Positions 10,232 through 21,746 of a DNA stretch of 64,000 nucleotides are shown here, in pieces. This DNA is from Batillaria attramentaria. Its lineage: Eukaryota; Mollusca; Gastropoda; Batillariidae. A program made the position numbers and the translations under genes. The notes beneath the pieces were generated by a model. That model searched no databases and was not told where the DNA came from. It saw nothing but the letters and a program-made list of their open reading frames with translations. The stretch is taken from positions 1,347,501-1,411,500 of the forward strand of contig JACVVK020000060.1 in the NCBI GenBank assembly GCA_018292915.2, read 5' to 3'. How positions within the stretch are numbered: the first letter of the stretch is position 1; every line of letters begins with the position of its first letter.

Positions 10232-11245
10232 TTGTATTTGCCATACAGACAACCGTCCACCTCCGAGTCAGTCGTGCCTATGTTGTATTTGCCATACAGA
10301 CAACCGTCCACCTCCGAGTCAGTCGTGCCTATGTTGTATTTGCCATACAGACAACCGTCCACCTCCGAGTCAGTCGTGCCTATGTTGTATTTGCCATACA
10401 GACAACCGTCCACCTCCGAGTCAGTCGTGCCTATGTTGTATTTGCCATACAGACAACCGTCCACCTCCGAGTCAGTCGTGCCTATGTTGTATTTGCCATA
10501 CAGACAACCGTCCACCTCCGAGTCAGTCGTGCCTATGTTGTATTTGCCATACAGACAACCGTCCACCTCCGAGTCAGTCGTGCCTATGTTGTATTTGCCA
10601 TACAGACAACCGTCCACCTCCGAGTCAGTCGTGCCTATGTTGTATTTGCCATACAGACAACCGTCCACCTCCGAGTCAGTCGTGCCTATGTTGTATTTGC
10701 CATACAGACAACCGTCCACCTCCGAGTCAGTCGTGCCTATGTTGTATTTGCCATACAGACAACCGTCCACCTCCGAGTCAGTCGTGCCTATGTTGTATTT
10801 GCCATACAGACAACCGTCCACCTCCGAGTCAGTCGTGCCTATGTTGTATTTGCCATACAGACAACCGTCCACCTCCGAGTCAGTCGTGCCTATGTTGTAT
10901 TTGCCATACAGACAACCGTCCACCTCCGAGTCAGTCGTGCCTATGTTGTATTTGCCATACAGACAACCGTCCACCTCCGAGTCAGTCGTGCCTATGTTGT
11001 ATTTGCCATACAGACAACCGTCCACCTCCGAGTCAGTCGTGCCTATGTTGTATTTGCCATACAGACAACCGTCCACCTCCGAGTCAGTCGTGCCTATGTT
11101 GTATTTGCCATACAGACAACCGTCCACCTCCGAGTCAGTCGTGCCTATGTTGTATTTGCCATACAGACAACCGTCCACCTCCGAGTCAGTCGTGCCTATC
11201 TTGTATTTGCCATACAGACAACCGTCCACCTCAGTCGTGCCTATC
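10232..11245. repeat. 51-bp minisatellite, 20 units
   Basis: TTGTATTTGCCATACAGACA starts each unit; the first is at 10232 and the last at 11201, exactly 19 x 51 bp apart. The last unit is 45 bp, having lost six bases. Units appear identical apart from a C instead of G just before the first and last TTGTATTTG. Because 51 is divisible by 3, two plus frames and one minus frame stay open through the whole array (up to 422 codons). Third positions are as invariant as the rest, so this reflects recent amplification, not protein selection. Lies in PRR5 intron 2. Confidence 0.97.
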
Positions 11246-11410
11246 AGTAATAAACAAACGCACGCGATTCACAGCTTTACATCAGCCAGCCTAAGTGCAC
11301 TTTGTCACTCAGTGACAATTAGCTCTGTGGTTCCTTCACATTTCCAAGGGAAGTGACTCTCGTTTTTCACTACCGGCGCTGACTCGTTCCTTTCAGGAAA
11401 ATAACAAGCG

Positions 11411-11735
11411 GGCTAATTCCATCTTTACTAAGCAGCCTTGTGTTTTTGGAACAGTTTCGCTCATAAGTGCGCCTGAACGCTCGATATACTATATCTTGGT
11501 GATTAGTACAGCTCTTAATGCGATACAACACTGTTCAAGTTACATTTTGATCGAGCACACTGTGAAATAACACAGGGACCCCAAAGCTGTTCGCTTCTGT
11601 CCACTTTCCTTGTCACCGAGTATTTTTGTTTTTTCCTTCTTAGGTATCACTTAGCTCGGCTCGGTCTCGGTTAGCCCGACTTGAGCATCGTCGTATGGGG
11701 CCTAGAGTTATCGACGTACCCGGAACAGGGTTGTC
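11411..11735 (+). repeat. R3 copy followed by a second dispersed segment (R5)
   Basis: 11411-11560 is R3 (GCGCCTGAACGCTCGATATACT). 11556-11735 (CACACTGTGAAATAACACAGGGACC ... TAGCTCGGCTCGGTCTCGGTTAGCCC) recurs at 49300-49488 at high identity. Confidence 0.7.
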
Positions 11736-11799
11736 ACCAAAGTATATATGGTACTCTACATCCTTTCTTCCAAGATCTTTGCTGTGGCTAATGTGGCTG

Positions 11800-12190
11800 T
11801 GTGCAGGTGGCTAGATTCAGTGGCTGGTCAGACGCAGTCATTTTGCACACCTACCAGCGGCAGAATGCACCCTCATCAAATAAAATCGGATCGCCGGCGG
11901 GAACGGCTGAATCGCGACGCCGTAGGCTCGCCAGAAAATAGAACACTGTCATATCCCCCCCCCCCCCCCCCCCGCTTTCGCTCACCCTTTGTATATTGTC
12001 CAGCGTCGGGCCGCGGTGCCGCTGGTAGCCAAAGTGTGTTGCAACGTATGACCGCAACCCCCGCGCAATACACAAGCGGGTTCCTCGCTGGCTCGTCGCG
12101 TGTGCCAGGGGCTTGTGTGGTTCGATGGTAGACACAGCCAGACTGAACAGCTCATAACAATTTGTGAGCGCAGAGGCACAGGAGATGGGC
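11800..12190. repeat. Dispersed repeat R6, copy 1
   Basis: GGTCAGACGCAG(T/C)...TTTTGCACACCTACCAGCGG ... TTGTGTATTGTCCAGCG(C/T)CGGGCC ... ACCGCAACCCCCGCGCAATACACAAGCGG recurs at 56435-56765. A reversed partial copy lies at 55595-55745. It contains a poly-C tract at ~11956-11974. Confidence 0.7.
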
Positions 12191-13627
12191 CTTTGAAATA
12201 ACACTGATTTACACTATGCGCTAACTTGCAACAGTGGTGCAGAAAAGTCAGTGTTCGCCGTGTATCCTTCTCTGAATGATATGCAAGAACAAGACTGATT
12301 GCTCAAGCAGATTGTTCAAGATTTGTTTTCTCACTTAACCTGATGTCCTCCCCCCCCCCCCCCACCTTTTGCTTCACTCCTCCAGACGAGTCACCAAGAT
12401 AATATACGGATACTGCACGCATGTTTCAAAAACAAACGTTGTTTTATCAGTGTGGTGTCGTGTGGTGTCGTGTGGTGTCGTATAGTGCGATAGACTTCCC
12501 CTCGGCCCACGTATCCGTCTCTTCTGACACGCTCAAGGCGCCGCAGGGCTGGATGACGAAGCAGTGAGCGCCTGTTGCTGATAAGCGCTGCTTAAATTTT
12601 TATGTGCGAACCTCGACCCTGCGAATCACACTTGTGCGTGCGGCAGTTTGCAAGTTTGTTTTCCACGTCACCGGCCATAACCTACTCGTCTTCGCCGGAA
12701 TGACGGACGCGGTTTTTTTGTTGTTGTTTTTTTTTAGTGTGCTCCCGTTATATGATCATTCTCCATGCACGGACTAGAATGCATTCACGCCGCTACCGCT
12801 CCCAAACAACCATGTATCACAGTGCGGGAGTGCACTCACAGCCTCTCAGTGCTTAGGAATAATTACAGGCAAGGCCTTTGCTCCGTTTCACGTGATACAC
12901 TTTGGCTTCAGGTGATTACACACAGGTGATCGGGTATCAGGGGATGTAAGGGTCATCCACATTTCTTTTCTCGTTGACTGATCAGAATCGTCCTTGAAAC
13001 TTGACCAACAGATGCACAACAGAGACAACTACACACACGGTATACAACTGAGTCTCGGAACTGACAACTCTTGCCTCTGTGGCCCGCTGCTTTGCTGGAA
13101 GGAAAGCGTGTTCTGCTAGGTCAGTAAACGTTTCGTTTGATCCAACGTAGAATGCTCAGCCTATGTGTGCCGACATCGACCTCGAAACAAATAAGTATCG
13201 GAACTGACACACATACATGTGATCGGCCACCTGAAGTAACGCCTGTTTTCCCCAGGGAATCTTGGAGTTTAATCACCACAGGCTCGTTCCAAGTGCCTGT
13301 TAACGCGGGCCTCGATTCACAAACTGACGTGTCCAGCACTGAACAAGCCCGGCTGTCCAGCTCCAACTAACAAGGAAGTTTCACCGATACAGATTCTTAC
13401 ACCTGCATCGTGTCATCTACACCACCTTCGCACGTCCTGTAACATATTGTCCCCGCCCCCTGTGGTGATCCAATCGACTCTGATGGCCTTTGGTTCACAA
13501 CTGTTGCGCGCTCCCTCCGACACGGCACGCTGTCACAACTGTGTTAACCCTTTGCATGCTGCTTTACCGGCTCAGTGACCTAGTTGTGTGCGGCACAGAA
13601 CAGAATAATATATCCCGGAGGTAAAAG

Positions 13628-13801
13628 GGTGGGTGGGTGTTTGAGGGTTTAACGTCCTTTTCCACCACATACGGGTGATATCAAAGACGGGGGCAACGAT
13701 GAAAAGGTCAGCACAAATATTTGGCCCCAGCCGGCCGGGAAACGAACTAGCGACCCGAGCATTACAAGTCCAATGCTCTACCATTCGGCCATCCCGGCTC
13801 C
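13628..13801 (-). mobile_element. tRNA-derived SINE with TSD
   Basis: Full-length. Flanked by CCCGGAGGTAAAAG (13614-13627) and CCCGGAGGTACAAG (13802-13815), a 14-bp TSD with one mismatch. Confidence 0.95.
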
Positions 13802-14160
13802 CCCGGAGGTACAAGCAACGTTATGGTTAGAGGTGCTGTACATAACTGCTCTACACTATCGCTTGAGATTTGACGATTTCGCCAGCGGCATTGTATGTTG
13901 AGTTTGAAATCTCATTACTAAGGTGAGACAACAGACCATCACATCGCTACCGGATTGGGGAATGGCTGAGCCTGGGGACTTGCCAAGTGCATGTAGCGAA
14001 CTTTAGAGATACGCTGACAGACACTTTCAATTGTTTGTGAAGTGTGAAGGCACTCGTCATTTTTTTCCCCTTTCATTTCACGCTCAAAGATGACAGAGGT
14101 GGGTCCGTGGGTGTAACGTCGAAGACGACAAACTAGATTAGAGCTTATCAGTATGGTCGA

Positions 14161-14328
14161 GGGTGGGTGGGTGTTTGGGAGTTTAACGTCCTTTTCCACC
14201 ACGTAAGGGTGATATCAAAGACGGGGCAACGAGAAAAAGGCCAGCACAAATATTTGGCCACAGCCGGGATTCGAACTCACGACCCGAGCAATGAGAGTCC
14301 AACGCTCTACCATTCGGCTATCCCGGCT
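14161..14328 (-). mobile_element. tRNA-derived SINE with TSD
   Basis: TSD CAGTATGGTCGA (14149-14160) / CAGTGTGGTCAA (14329-14340), two mismatches. A box and B box intact. Confidence 0.93.
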
Positions 14329-14404
14329 CAGTGTGGTCAAGGTGAACAACCGAACGACTGACTTGTTATCTCCCAGCTGCATCAGTGACCGCTGGCCGTT
14401 ACAT

Positions 14405-15160
14405 GAACCACCAATCAACTCGGTGGCTATCTACAGATTTGTCTGTCTGTCAGCTGCTGGGTCGTGAGTTATCTAACACTCTAAACCCTAACAAGCACAT
14501 TATAAAATGACCACTGCTGGTGGGTTGAGCGCCGAGCATTTGTTGTTGCTGTTTGTTGTTGATGATTCGACAGTTACAACAGAGAGACCTTTCTGCACTT
14601 GGGTAGTGACCGACTAAAGATTACTCCCACGCCGTTGACACTTACTAACGCCCAGCAAGACCTACAGAGAGACGTGACCTGAATTGTGACAGCTGTCTTT
14701 GTTTCGTACACGAAAGCCGAACCGTTCAGGTTCAGTCACAGCCACTAAAGACGAAGGTGTGACACTGGTCATGACCTACCTGGACAAGGTGCTACCAGTA
14801 CCCCTACGCCGTCCGGTCTCCTGTTTTTTTTTTTTTTTTTTTGGTTGTTTGTTTGTAGTGTTCCTTGGCATTATGTGTTTCTTTTGATTATTGCTTTGAT
14901 TATTTTTCTGATTCTTCCTTTCTTTCATTTTCTTCTTCTTCTGTTTTATTCCTTGTGCAGACAGTGGGTCACGGACTAAAGATCGACTTGACCTGTCTTT
15001 CGATGTGGGGAATTGTTTCGGCCTAAAAGGACTAACTCGCCTCATTCAAGTCTTAATGAACACCAATCAACTCGGTGGCTATCTACAGATTTGTCTGTCT
15101 GTCAGCTGTTGCTGGGTCGTGAGTTATCTAATGCTCTAAACCCTAACGAGCATGAACACA
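14405..15160. repeat. Pair of ~95-bp direct repeats 650 bp apart
   Basis: ACCACCAATCAACTCGGTGG...TCTCTAAACCCTAAC(A/G)AGCA at 14405-14500 and again at 15060-15160, over 90 % identical. The DNA between them shows nothing recognised. Confidence 0.75.
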
Positions 15161-15399
15161 CACAATCGTCACAAGTTTCTTCTGAACCGAACCTACACAA
15201 CGTTTGACGTGACTGAACCTGTCCTGATCATCCGTGATCAAAATCGATGTATTAGTGCAGTGTAGCGGCACTTCCAAGTGACTTTACAAGTTCTTCCTTT
15301 CACGCAAGCACTCAAATGAATTTTCTTGTAGTCAAGTACTTCTGTAATTGAGCTTCACGAGGAACAGTTTCCATCTACTGAGGTTGTGGCTTCTCACAT

Positions 15400-15790
15400 T
15401 GTAGACGCGCAACAAGTTGCTGTTCCCAAACTCACCCGTTTGTGTTTTCGTGCATTGACATACCACGCAACGTTTCTTCATCGAATAGACTGACGCGAGG
15501 TCTGTACCAGCTGTCGACAAGAACTGCCGAGGAAGCCCAAGACTGTCGTTGATATATATATACTAATATACACGATGCAGTTCTGCTAACACTCGACACT
15601 CAATCCTGTTGCGTCCACTCGCACCGGCTCTCGTGTTTTTGTGCGCTGAAATACCACACAATATTTCTTCATCGATTACACATGTACGGCGGCTATTGCA
15701 GCCCAGCTGTCGACAGGAACTGACAAGCCAACTTACGACTGTTGTTGGTATACTATCTATGGCGCAGTTCGGCTAACACTTGATACTTTG
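15400..15790. repeat. Degenerate ~200-bp tandem duplication
   Basis: TTTCTTCATCGA(A/T)TA...CAGCTGTCGACA(A/G)GAACTG...GCAGTTC(T/G)GCTAACACT occurs twice in direct orientation. Confidence 0.6.
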
Positions 15791-16889
15791 TCAGTGCACA
15801 CTTCCTCCTGGTCCAAGTTATCGATGGTCACACAGTGCCTAGAGGTTCCGTCACGCCAGATCCGATTTCGCAGACGTTCGTACAACAAAAGCTGCGCGGG
15901 TTGTAGCAAGTGACAGTGTGGTGTGTGGTCAGCCGTTGTTGGGGAAGACTGCCGGCTAGGGTGCGAAGCCATAGAGAATTTGTGTGGGTTGGATACTGCT
16001 GTTACCCGAGTTTTACACGCGCTATCCTCCGTGTTTACTGGCATTTGCCAAAGCCAGCTTATGTTTCGCATTTGAGTGTGCGTGTACTGACGCGCAGAAT
16101 TTTAAAACCCCAATCGACTTTTCTGCCGCCGGCACTTCGCTATTTAAAAAAGTCTGTTTCACTCCCCCAGATTTTCTTTCCGAGTCTGCAGGAAAAAAAA
16201 TCGCCTGTAGTATTTCTTCTGCAGAAAAACAGAATTGGCAGGTTTTCTGGGAAAAAAAAAACAGAATTGGCAGGTTTTCTGCAGAAAAAAATTCTGCTTA
16301 AAAAAAAATGCCGTTTTCTGCGGAAAAAATATGGTAAATTACACGTCCCCCCCCCCTCCCCCCGCCGAAAAACTGTGCCACTTTGTCATCTCTCGCCATT
16401 GACAGCTTTCTTACAGCGGTGCTGTGCGTCAGACGTGCACATTGTGATTTTTTTTTAATCTAACACTACTCCTCTGCAAAGAAGGACAATAGCTGTCACA
16501 GATGTACAGTCATGTGCCTGCAGCTTTGTGTGGGCATGCCGTACTAGTACAGACTTTAGATTAGTGCAGTCATGACTTGTTTCCTTTTCTTTCTTTCTTT
16601 CTCACTTGCACGCGGCAGGGCCGCCCGGGTGTAAGTGACGCTCCGCGAAAAGGCACCGGGCTTGTCTCGTCTTATCACACGAGATTTCTCTTTCAGACTG
16701 TATAAATAGCACTCAGCTGAGGAAACTGAAGAGAAAACGGTAGACGACACGAGGTTTCGGGTAGGTCTGCACGGAAGACCGCTAAAAACAGAAACCCGAA
16801 TACGGCAGCAACCAGGAACACTTGTAAACTGCTAACACTATGATAGAAGAAATGCGACGTGACCAGCATTTTAACGTGAGCAGGCTTCT

Positions 16890-17160
16890 GGGCCCGCATG
16901 CGAAAGTCGGGGTTAGGGAGTTTAGCCCCGGGTTAGAGTCTAACCTCGAACTAAACTAGCTGTAAGGTTGTTTTTTTGGGGTTTTTTTGTTTGTTTGTTT
17001 GGGGTTTTTTTGTGTTTTTTTTTTTTTTTTGGGGGGGGGGGGGTTGCTTTAAATCAGGAAGCGTCCGAAAGACAGTAGGTCAGTCACAGGCTGCTGACAT
17101 CTTCCGCTTTCGCGGGTTCTTGTCCCTTATCTTTCTCTGCCTCCTTGCTTGCTTGATATA
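16890..17160. mobile_element. Harbinger-type MITE, one end only
   Basis: Starts GGGCCCGCATGCGAAAGTCGGGGTTAGG and carries AGCCCCGGGTTAGAGTCTAA, matching the reverse complement of the right end of the complete MITE at 44954-45263, and continues to TTTAAATCAGGAAGCG. The other TIR is missing; the element decays into (CTTA)n/(TACC)n sequence. Confidence 0.7.
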
Positions 17161-17199
17161 CTCCTTCCTTCCTCCCTCCTTCACTCCCTCGATCGTTTG

Positions 17200-17590
17200 C
17201 TCGCTCGCTTGCTCACTTACTTACTCTTACTTGAGCTGACTTACAATTTTAACTTTACCTATTCACCTACCTTCGTACCTAGTAACTTAATTTACCTACC
17301 TACTTCACTTACTTTTAATTACTTACCTACTTTTAATTACTTACCTACTTTACTTACTTAGTTACTTACTTTTTTAACTTTACTAAATTATTTTACTTAC
17401 CTACTTTACTTATTTTACTTACCTGCTTTACTTACTTTTTTACTTAGTTACTTACTTGTCTAACTTTACTAACTTACTGTACTTACCTACTTTATTTTAA
17501 TTACTTACTTTACCTATTTACTTTCCTACTTTACGGACTTTCTTACTTAGGTATTTACCTTTTTAACTTAACTTACTTACCTTCTCCGAA
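17200..17590. repeat. Degenerate (CTTA)n/(CCTA)n tract
   Basis: About 390 bp made almost only of ACTT, ACCT and TTTAA words. No gene. Confidence 0.9.
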
Positions 17591-17941
17591 ACGCGAACAG
17601 CTGAGCTAACCCTTCGCACCACGTGACTTTAATGTGGTGACATGATGTCCGAAGTGTGAGAGAACGCATGTGACTACTCACGTGAGCGTGCGTCAGTGTT
17701 GCCCGGGTTCTGTTCGCGGTGCTTTGAGCCAAATAAGTGGGATGAAACGCCTACAATTTTGGAATTATTATTATTATTACTATTATCACTATTATCATTA
17801 TTATTGTTATCATTATTGTTATTCCCACACTGGTTCAATGGCAACACCACAAGCTTACAGACCTCAGTGTTAGACGGCAGAGGAACTCGCTGATTCAAGA
17901 GTTACAGTATCTGTTTCGAAGCGCTTTTTGAGAGCTGGGGA

Positions 17942-18100
17942 GGGCGGGTGGGTGTTTGGGGGTTTAACGTCCTTTTCCACCACATACGGGTGATATCAAA
18001 GACGGGGCAACGATGAAATAGCCAGCACAAATATTTGGCCCCAGTCGGGATACGAACTCAGGACCCGAGCATTAGAAGTCCAACGCCACCCCGGCTCCCC
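17942..18100 (-). mobile_element. tRNA-derived SINE with A-box deletion
   Basis: Complete 3' part and B box. The bases that hold TCTACCATTCGG in other copies are deleted, removing the A box. Imperfect TSD TTGAGAGCTGGGGA / TTGACAGTTCGGGA. Confidence 0.9.
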
Positions 18101-18639
18101 TTGACAGTTCGGGAGTTGCCGCTACGGGCAAGGTATGCCGGCGTCAGTCGCTGTAATTGCAGCACAACAGATGTCCACAGCCTGTATGTGTGTCTGTAGT
18201 GATCTGTTTTATCTGGTCTGTGTTTACAGCTCTATAGCCGTCTCATAGCCCGGACTTGATCAGACGCCGCATGGCCTGTAATCGATGTAGTGCGACAGCT
18301 TGTCGTGAACAGAACGATAGGCCTGCAGGAAGTTCGAACACAATTAACTTACTGCTTATTCTGAAGGCATAAACAGTGCGCTCTTTTGTGTGGGTGTCTG
18401 TTCAACACTGCTTCGCTGTTTGCGTTCACTGGGACACGGTTTGCATACGCGATATTGAAAGGTGGTTGCTTTTATGAGTGGCAGTATTATTGTACCATGA
18501 AACAAGAGAAGCCGAGTCTGTTAACGCCGCTGATGCAACAGATGCCCAGGCGCCATTCCTGCTTGCGCGTTAGGCTGACGTCACGCGTGGAGCGTTTTCA
18601 GTCCGACCAAACAGCGAACATGGTGTTTTTCCGTGTTTC

Positions 18640-19130
18640 TCGTGTGACATGCATTCTTTCAGTTTTGTCGCTCCAGCGTTTTGGGATTCTCTGCCTGCAA
18701 ATCTGAGAAATGCGCCCACACTGTCTGCTTTTAAGAGCAATCTTAAAACGTTCCGGTTTTTTTTTCAAAGCATTCCAGTAATTTCCTTAGCCGCGAATTA
18801 GCCCTTGTTGCTTGTGCGGCGTGTGGCCACAAATAATAATAATAATAATGAATATTTATTTGCGCTTATTCTCTGTGAGCTCTAAGCGCTTACAGAGAAG
18901 GTAAATAACTAAAAGAAACTAAAAAGCTACTAGAAGATAAAAAGCACTAAAAAGCACAAATAACCAGCTCCAGTCATTTCCTGGGTAACTAGTCATTTTC
19001 GCCAGCGTATGTCTGTCCATCGTGTGTAAAATGTGCGTGAGTGTCGGCGAGTGTTGGCGAGTGATCGGCGCATTGAGTTTTATTTAAAGAAACGCGCCCT
19101 ACAAATACCATTTATTAGTATTATTTATTT
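18640..19130 (+). mobile_element. LINE ORF2 C-terminus and 3' UTR
   Basis: The frame from 18646 reads DMHSFSFVAPAFWDSLPANL, then RNAPTLSAFKSNLKTF, the typical end of a non-LTR ORF2 (WxSLPxxLRxxxTLxxFKxxLKTxLF). The stop TAG falls inside GCCGCGAATTAG, the first arm of the hairpin described at 25769. The 3' UTR then runs to GCGCATTGAGTTTTATTTAAAGAAA and an ATT-rich tail. It is interrupted by the insertion at 18835-18954. A related 3' end is at 62480-62725. Confidence 0.8.
18835..18954 (-). mobile_element. 120-bp LINE tail inserted in another LINE
   Basis: Flanked by CACAAAT at 18828-18834 and 18955-18961. Minus-strand reading: AGCGCTTAGAGCTCACAGAG AATAAGCGC...(ATT)n, again the paired GCGC-tail pattern. 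The copy at 62516 shows the uninterrupted host sequence. Confidence 0.75.
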
Positions 19131-19318
19131 ATTGATTAAAACACGCCATTGTCCTAAGTTTTCCAGAGCGTGTTACGAACGTTTTCCGTGACTGTTCGAG
19201 CACCAAAAACGTATCCCGTGTGCCAAGAGTCTTAGCTGATAAAAAAAAAAATTGTTGTTGCTTACGCGGTTTTAAGGTATAAATACTCACTTACGCCTCC
19301 GTACGCTTGTACTGCCCT

Positions 19319-19323
19319 GAGGC

Positions 19324-19381
<58 letters not shown>

Positions 19382-19432
19382 CTTAACGCCGCGCAAGCAA
19401 CAAAGACTATTTCGCGGCTAGCCCCAGGGGCA
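19319..19432 (-). mobile_element. Hairpin-family non-LTR 3' end with (GTTA)15 tail
   Basis: Plus strand: (GTTA)n at 19321-19380, then CTTAACGCCGCGCAAGCAACAAAGACTATTTCGCGGC. Both stem arms are intact, strongly 5'-truncated. Confidence 0.85.
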
Positions 19433-19609
19433 GGTCTTGCTGGTCATGAATTTATAATTTATCAGAAGTCCCTATCGGTGGGTCTTATATGACAGGATCA
19501 GGTTGGTTACTACGCTTTGTGAGATACACTGTGACATCAACACAATGTTTGTGTAGCACGTATGGGTACTAATATGACACGTTCGTTTTTTAACCCACAT
19601 ACTGCCTTA

Positions 19610-19962
19610 ATCGTGACTGGCTGATTCCATCTCTGCTAAGCCAAGTTATGGTTTGCTCGGGAGTGCGCCTGTACGCTTGAAATACTCTATCTTAATGATT
19701 AACACAGCTACACAATGTTGTTTACACTTTGCCTGAGTGGTTGAACATTCCGGCAAATTCTCAGTACTGACTGACTGTTGTTACATTACTGCCGGCCGCG
19801 GCGCTCAGTGTGGTCGCCGCGACTGACATGAGTACGCTCCTGTTGGTTGAATAATAATAATAATAATAATAATATTCTTATATGGCGCAGTATCCCCACA
19901 GGGCGCTTCACAATTACCGTCTAAACTAATAAGAGTCTGCAACATATACTAACATAACACGT

Positions 19963-20038
<76 letters not shown>

Positions 20039-20215
20039 CTAGCTGCCCTTTCACCTGCAACAGGGCTCATAATGGGTCAAAATCTGTGGCGAATCTAGTT
20101 GTAGTCGCATTACAAACGCTGTCACTGTGCAAGTGTCTACGTGGGGTGATGAAACAATACCACGAAAACAGCTGAGAACAGCTGTGAGCCGGCATTAAAA
20201 TGGTAGCATTAGCTT
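19610..20215 (+). repeat. R3 copy interrupted by a LINE tail and (CA)n
   Basis: R3 sequence 19610-19850 and 20090-20215. The insert starts with (AAT)n, TTCTTATATGGCGCAGTATCCCCACAGGGCGC (minus-strand LINE tail), then (CA)n at 19964-20036. Confidence 0.7.
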
Positions 20216-20650
20216 TGTTACTTCTACACGCTCTTCGTCTTACCTTTTCTTTATACGCAGGAAAATCTCCATGGTTTACTCTCGGTTGTGCTGTGGACTA
20301 CAGTCTCGTCCGATGTCCCTCTAGTCTGTACGATATTATTACTGAATCCATAATACACACCCCCACACACTCACACTTGCAGCACGTTTCACCGCCTCTT
20401 GTCTCGATAATCAGTAGGCGTACAGCCCATCCCATATCGCGTACTAAACCCATTGTTACACGTGAGTCTACTGTTCAAAGATACATGTATGTACCTGTGT
20501 TGTCAGTGTGATATCATTGTGATAATCCACAGCGGTCAAAGATCACACGAAAGCCGCGCTCAGCTTACTTGGAGCGTAATGACACAACCAGGTTTAGCTG
20601 CTGCGGTGGAGTGTATGCCTAACTACTAGTTGGAGATCTGTTTTTTTTTT

Positions 20651-20680
20651 ATGTTGTTTCCATAGTAATGGAAACAACAT
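20651..20680. other. Perfect 13-bp hairpin
   Basis: ATGTTGTTTCCAT, loop AGTA, ATGGAAACAACAT. Preceded by a run of ten T. Confidence 0.9.
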
Positions 20681-20874
20681 AATAGGACGGGCTAAAATTT
20701 CCACGTTCATAGGCAAGCATCTGTGGTACAAACGCACGTCACTGCCGATCTCCCGCAGAGACGATTTTGCAAGTGTAACTCTGACAATGACGTAAGAAAA
20801 CTTGCGTCATCGATGCTGACGCGTATGGTGTTCCGAACGCACTTCTCCTCCTCAGTGAGTGCCGTCTGTGTGGA

Positions 20875-20877
<3 letters not shown>

Positions 20878-20940
<63 letters not shown>
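20878..20940. repeat. (GT)n microsatellite
   Basis: Perfect dinucleotide run of about 63 bp. Confidence 0.97.
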
Positions 20941-20943
<3 letters not shown>

Positions 20944-20959
20944 TGTGTCCGGGCCCGTT

Positions 20960-21545
20960 TCTTGGAAAATACTCAACCGAATGGCTTCAAATTTGGGGTA
21001 TCCAAATATATCAAAATGTTACATTAGACGATTCAAGCGTGTGATGACTGCTTAAGTGATTTGGGAGTTATCGCCCTTTTGAGACAAGTTGGTTGTCTTT
21101 CGTGTACAGGCGTAATATTTATTTAAATCACTCAATGTTTTGGCAGTAGATAGCTTGAATACGGACTCTGAATGGAGTCACTACTAGAAAATGGTCGCTC
21201 TTATAGTTTTCATGTAAACCGAGCCTGAGTTGACATTGCATGTGAACCCAGTTCAGATGCCTATTTCTCCGAAAATACTAAACCAATCGATTTCAAATTT
21301 GGGGTTTCTAAATGAATCAAGATTGTTGAATAGAAGGCCCGATCCAGGTACGATTGCACACATGATTTGCGAGTTATCGCCCTTTTCAGAAAAAGTGGCT
21401 TTCTGGCGTTTAAAGGCGTAATATTTATCTAAACCACTCCATTTTTTGGACATAGATAGCATGAATACGGACTCTCAACTAAGTGAATTTTGGAGGTTGT
21501 CGCTTTTATACTTTTGGCGTAAGCCGTACCTGATGAAAGTGCTGG
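20960..21545 (+). repeat. Direct duplication, period ~300 bp
   Basis: GAAAATACT(C/A)AACC...TTCAAATTTGGGGT, GAGTTATCGCCCTTTT, GGCGTAATATTTAT and GAATACGGACTCT occur in the same order near 20967-21190 and 21270-21490. About 75 % identical by eye. No protein frame is conserved. Confidence 0.75.
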
Positions 21546-21681
21546 TGAACACACTTTAGATCTCAAAATCGATCCTACTATACATAGATAATGAGCCTGG
21601 GGTGCCATAAAAAATATACAAAAAAATTAGAAAAATTCACTGCAGCCGTTATCGTCAGTTGACTCGAAAATTTGTACTCAC

Positions 21682-21746
21682 AGCACATTTCCTCTACAAG
21701 CCACACGCCTCACTTCTTCTTCTTCTTCTTCTGCGTTCCCGGCCAT
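21682..21746 (-). CDS. Candidate alternative first exon of PRR5
   Basis: Reads MAGNAEEEEEEVRRVACRGN then V and two bases, followed by a consensus donor CT|GTGAGTAC. The ATG context AGCATGGCC is good. The two leftover bases fit exon 3 (at 3009) in phase, which would give ...GNVL-VQTAIVKLF. The Glu run comes from a (TTC)n microsatellite, and the frame stays open further upstream, so a start here is not proven. No homology recognised. Treat as a hypothesis. Confidence 0.3.

Noticed and set aside
10232..11245. CRISPR-like array
   Set aside because: The repeats are directly abutting with no unique spacers, and the genome is eukaryotic.
10088..11356. 422-codon plus-strand frame and 362-codon minus-strand frame
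   Set aside because: Both are the 51-bp minisatellite read through. The repeats are identical at third positions, and three frames are open at once.
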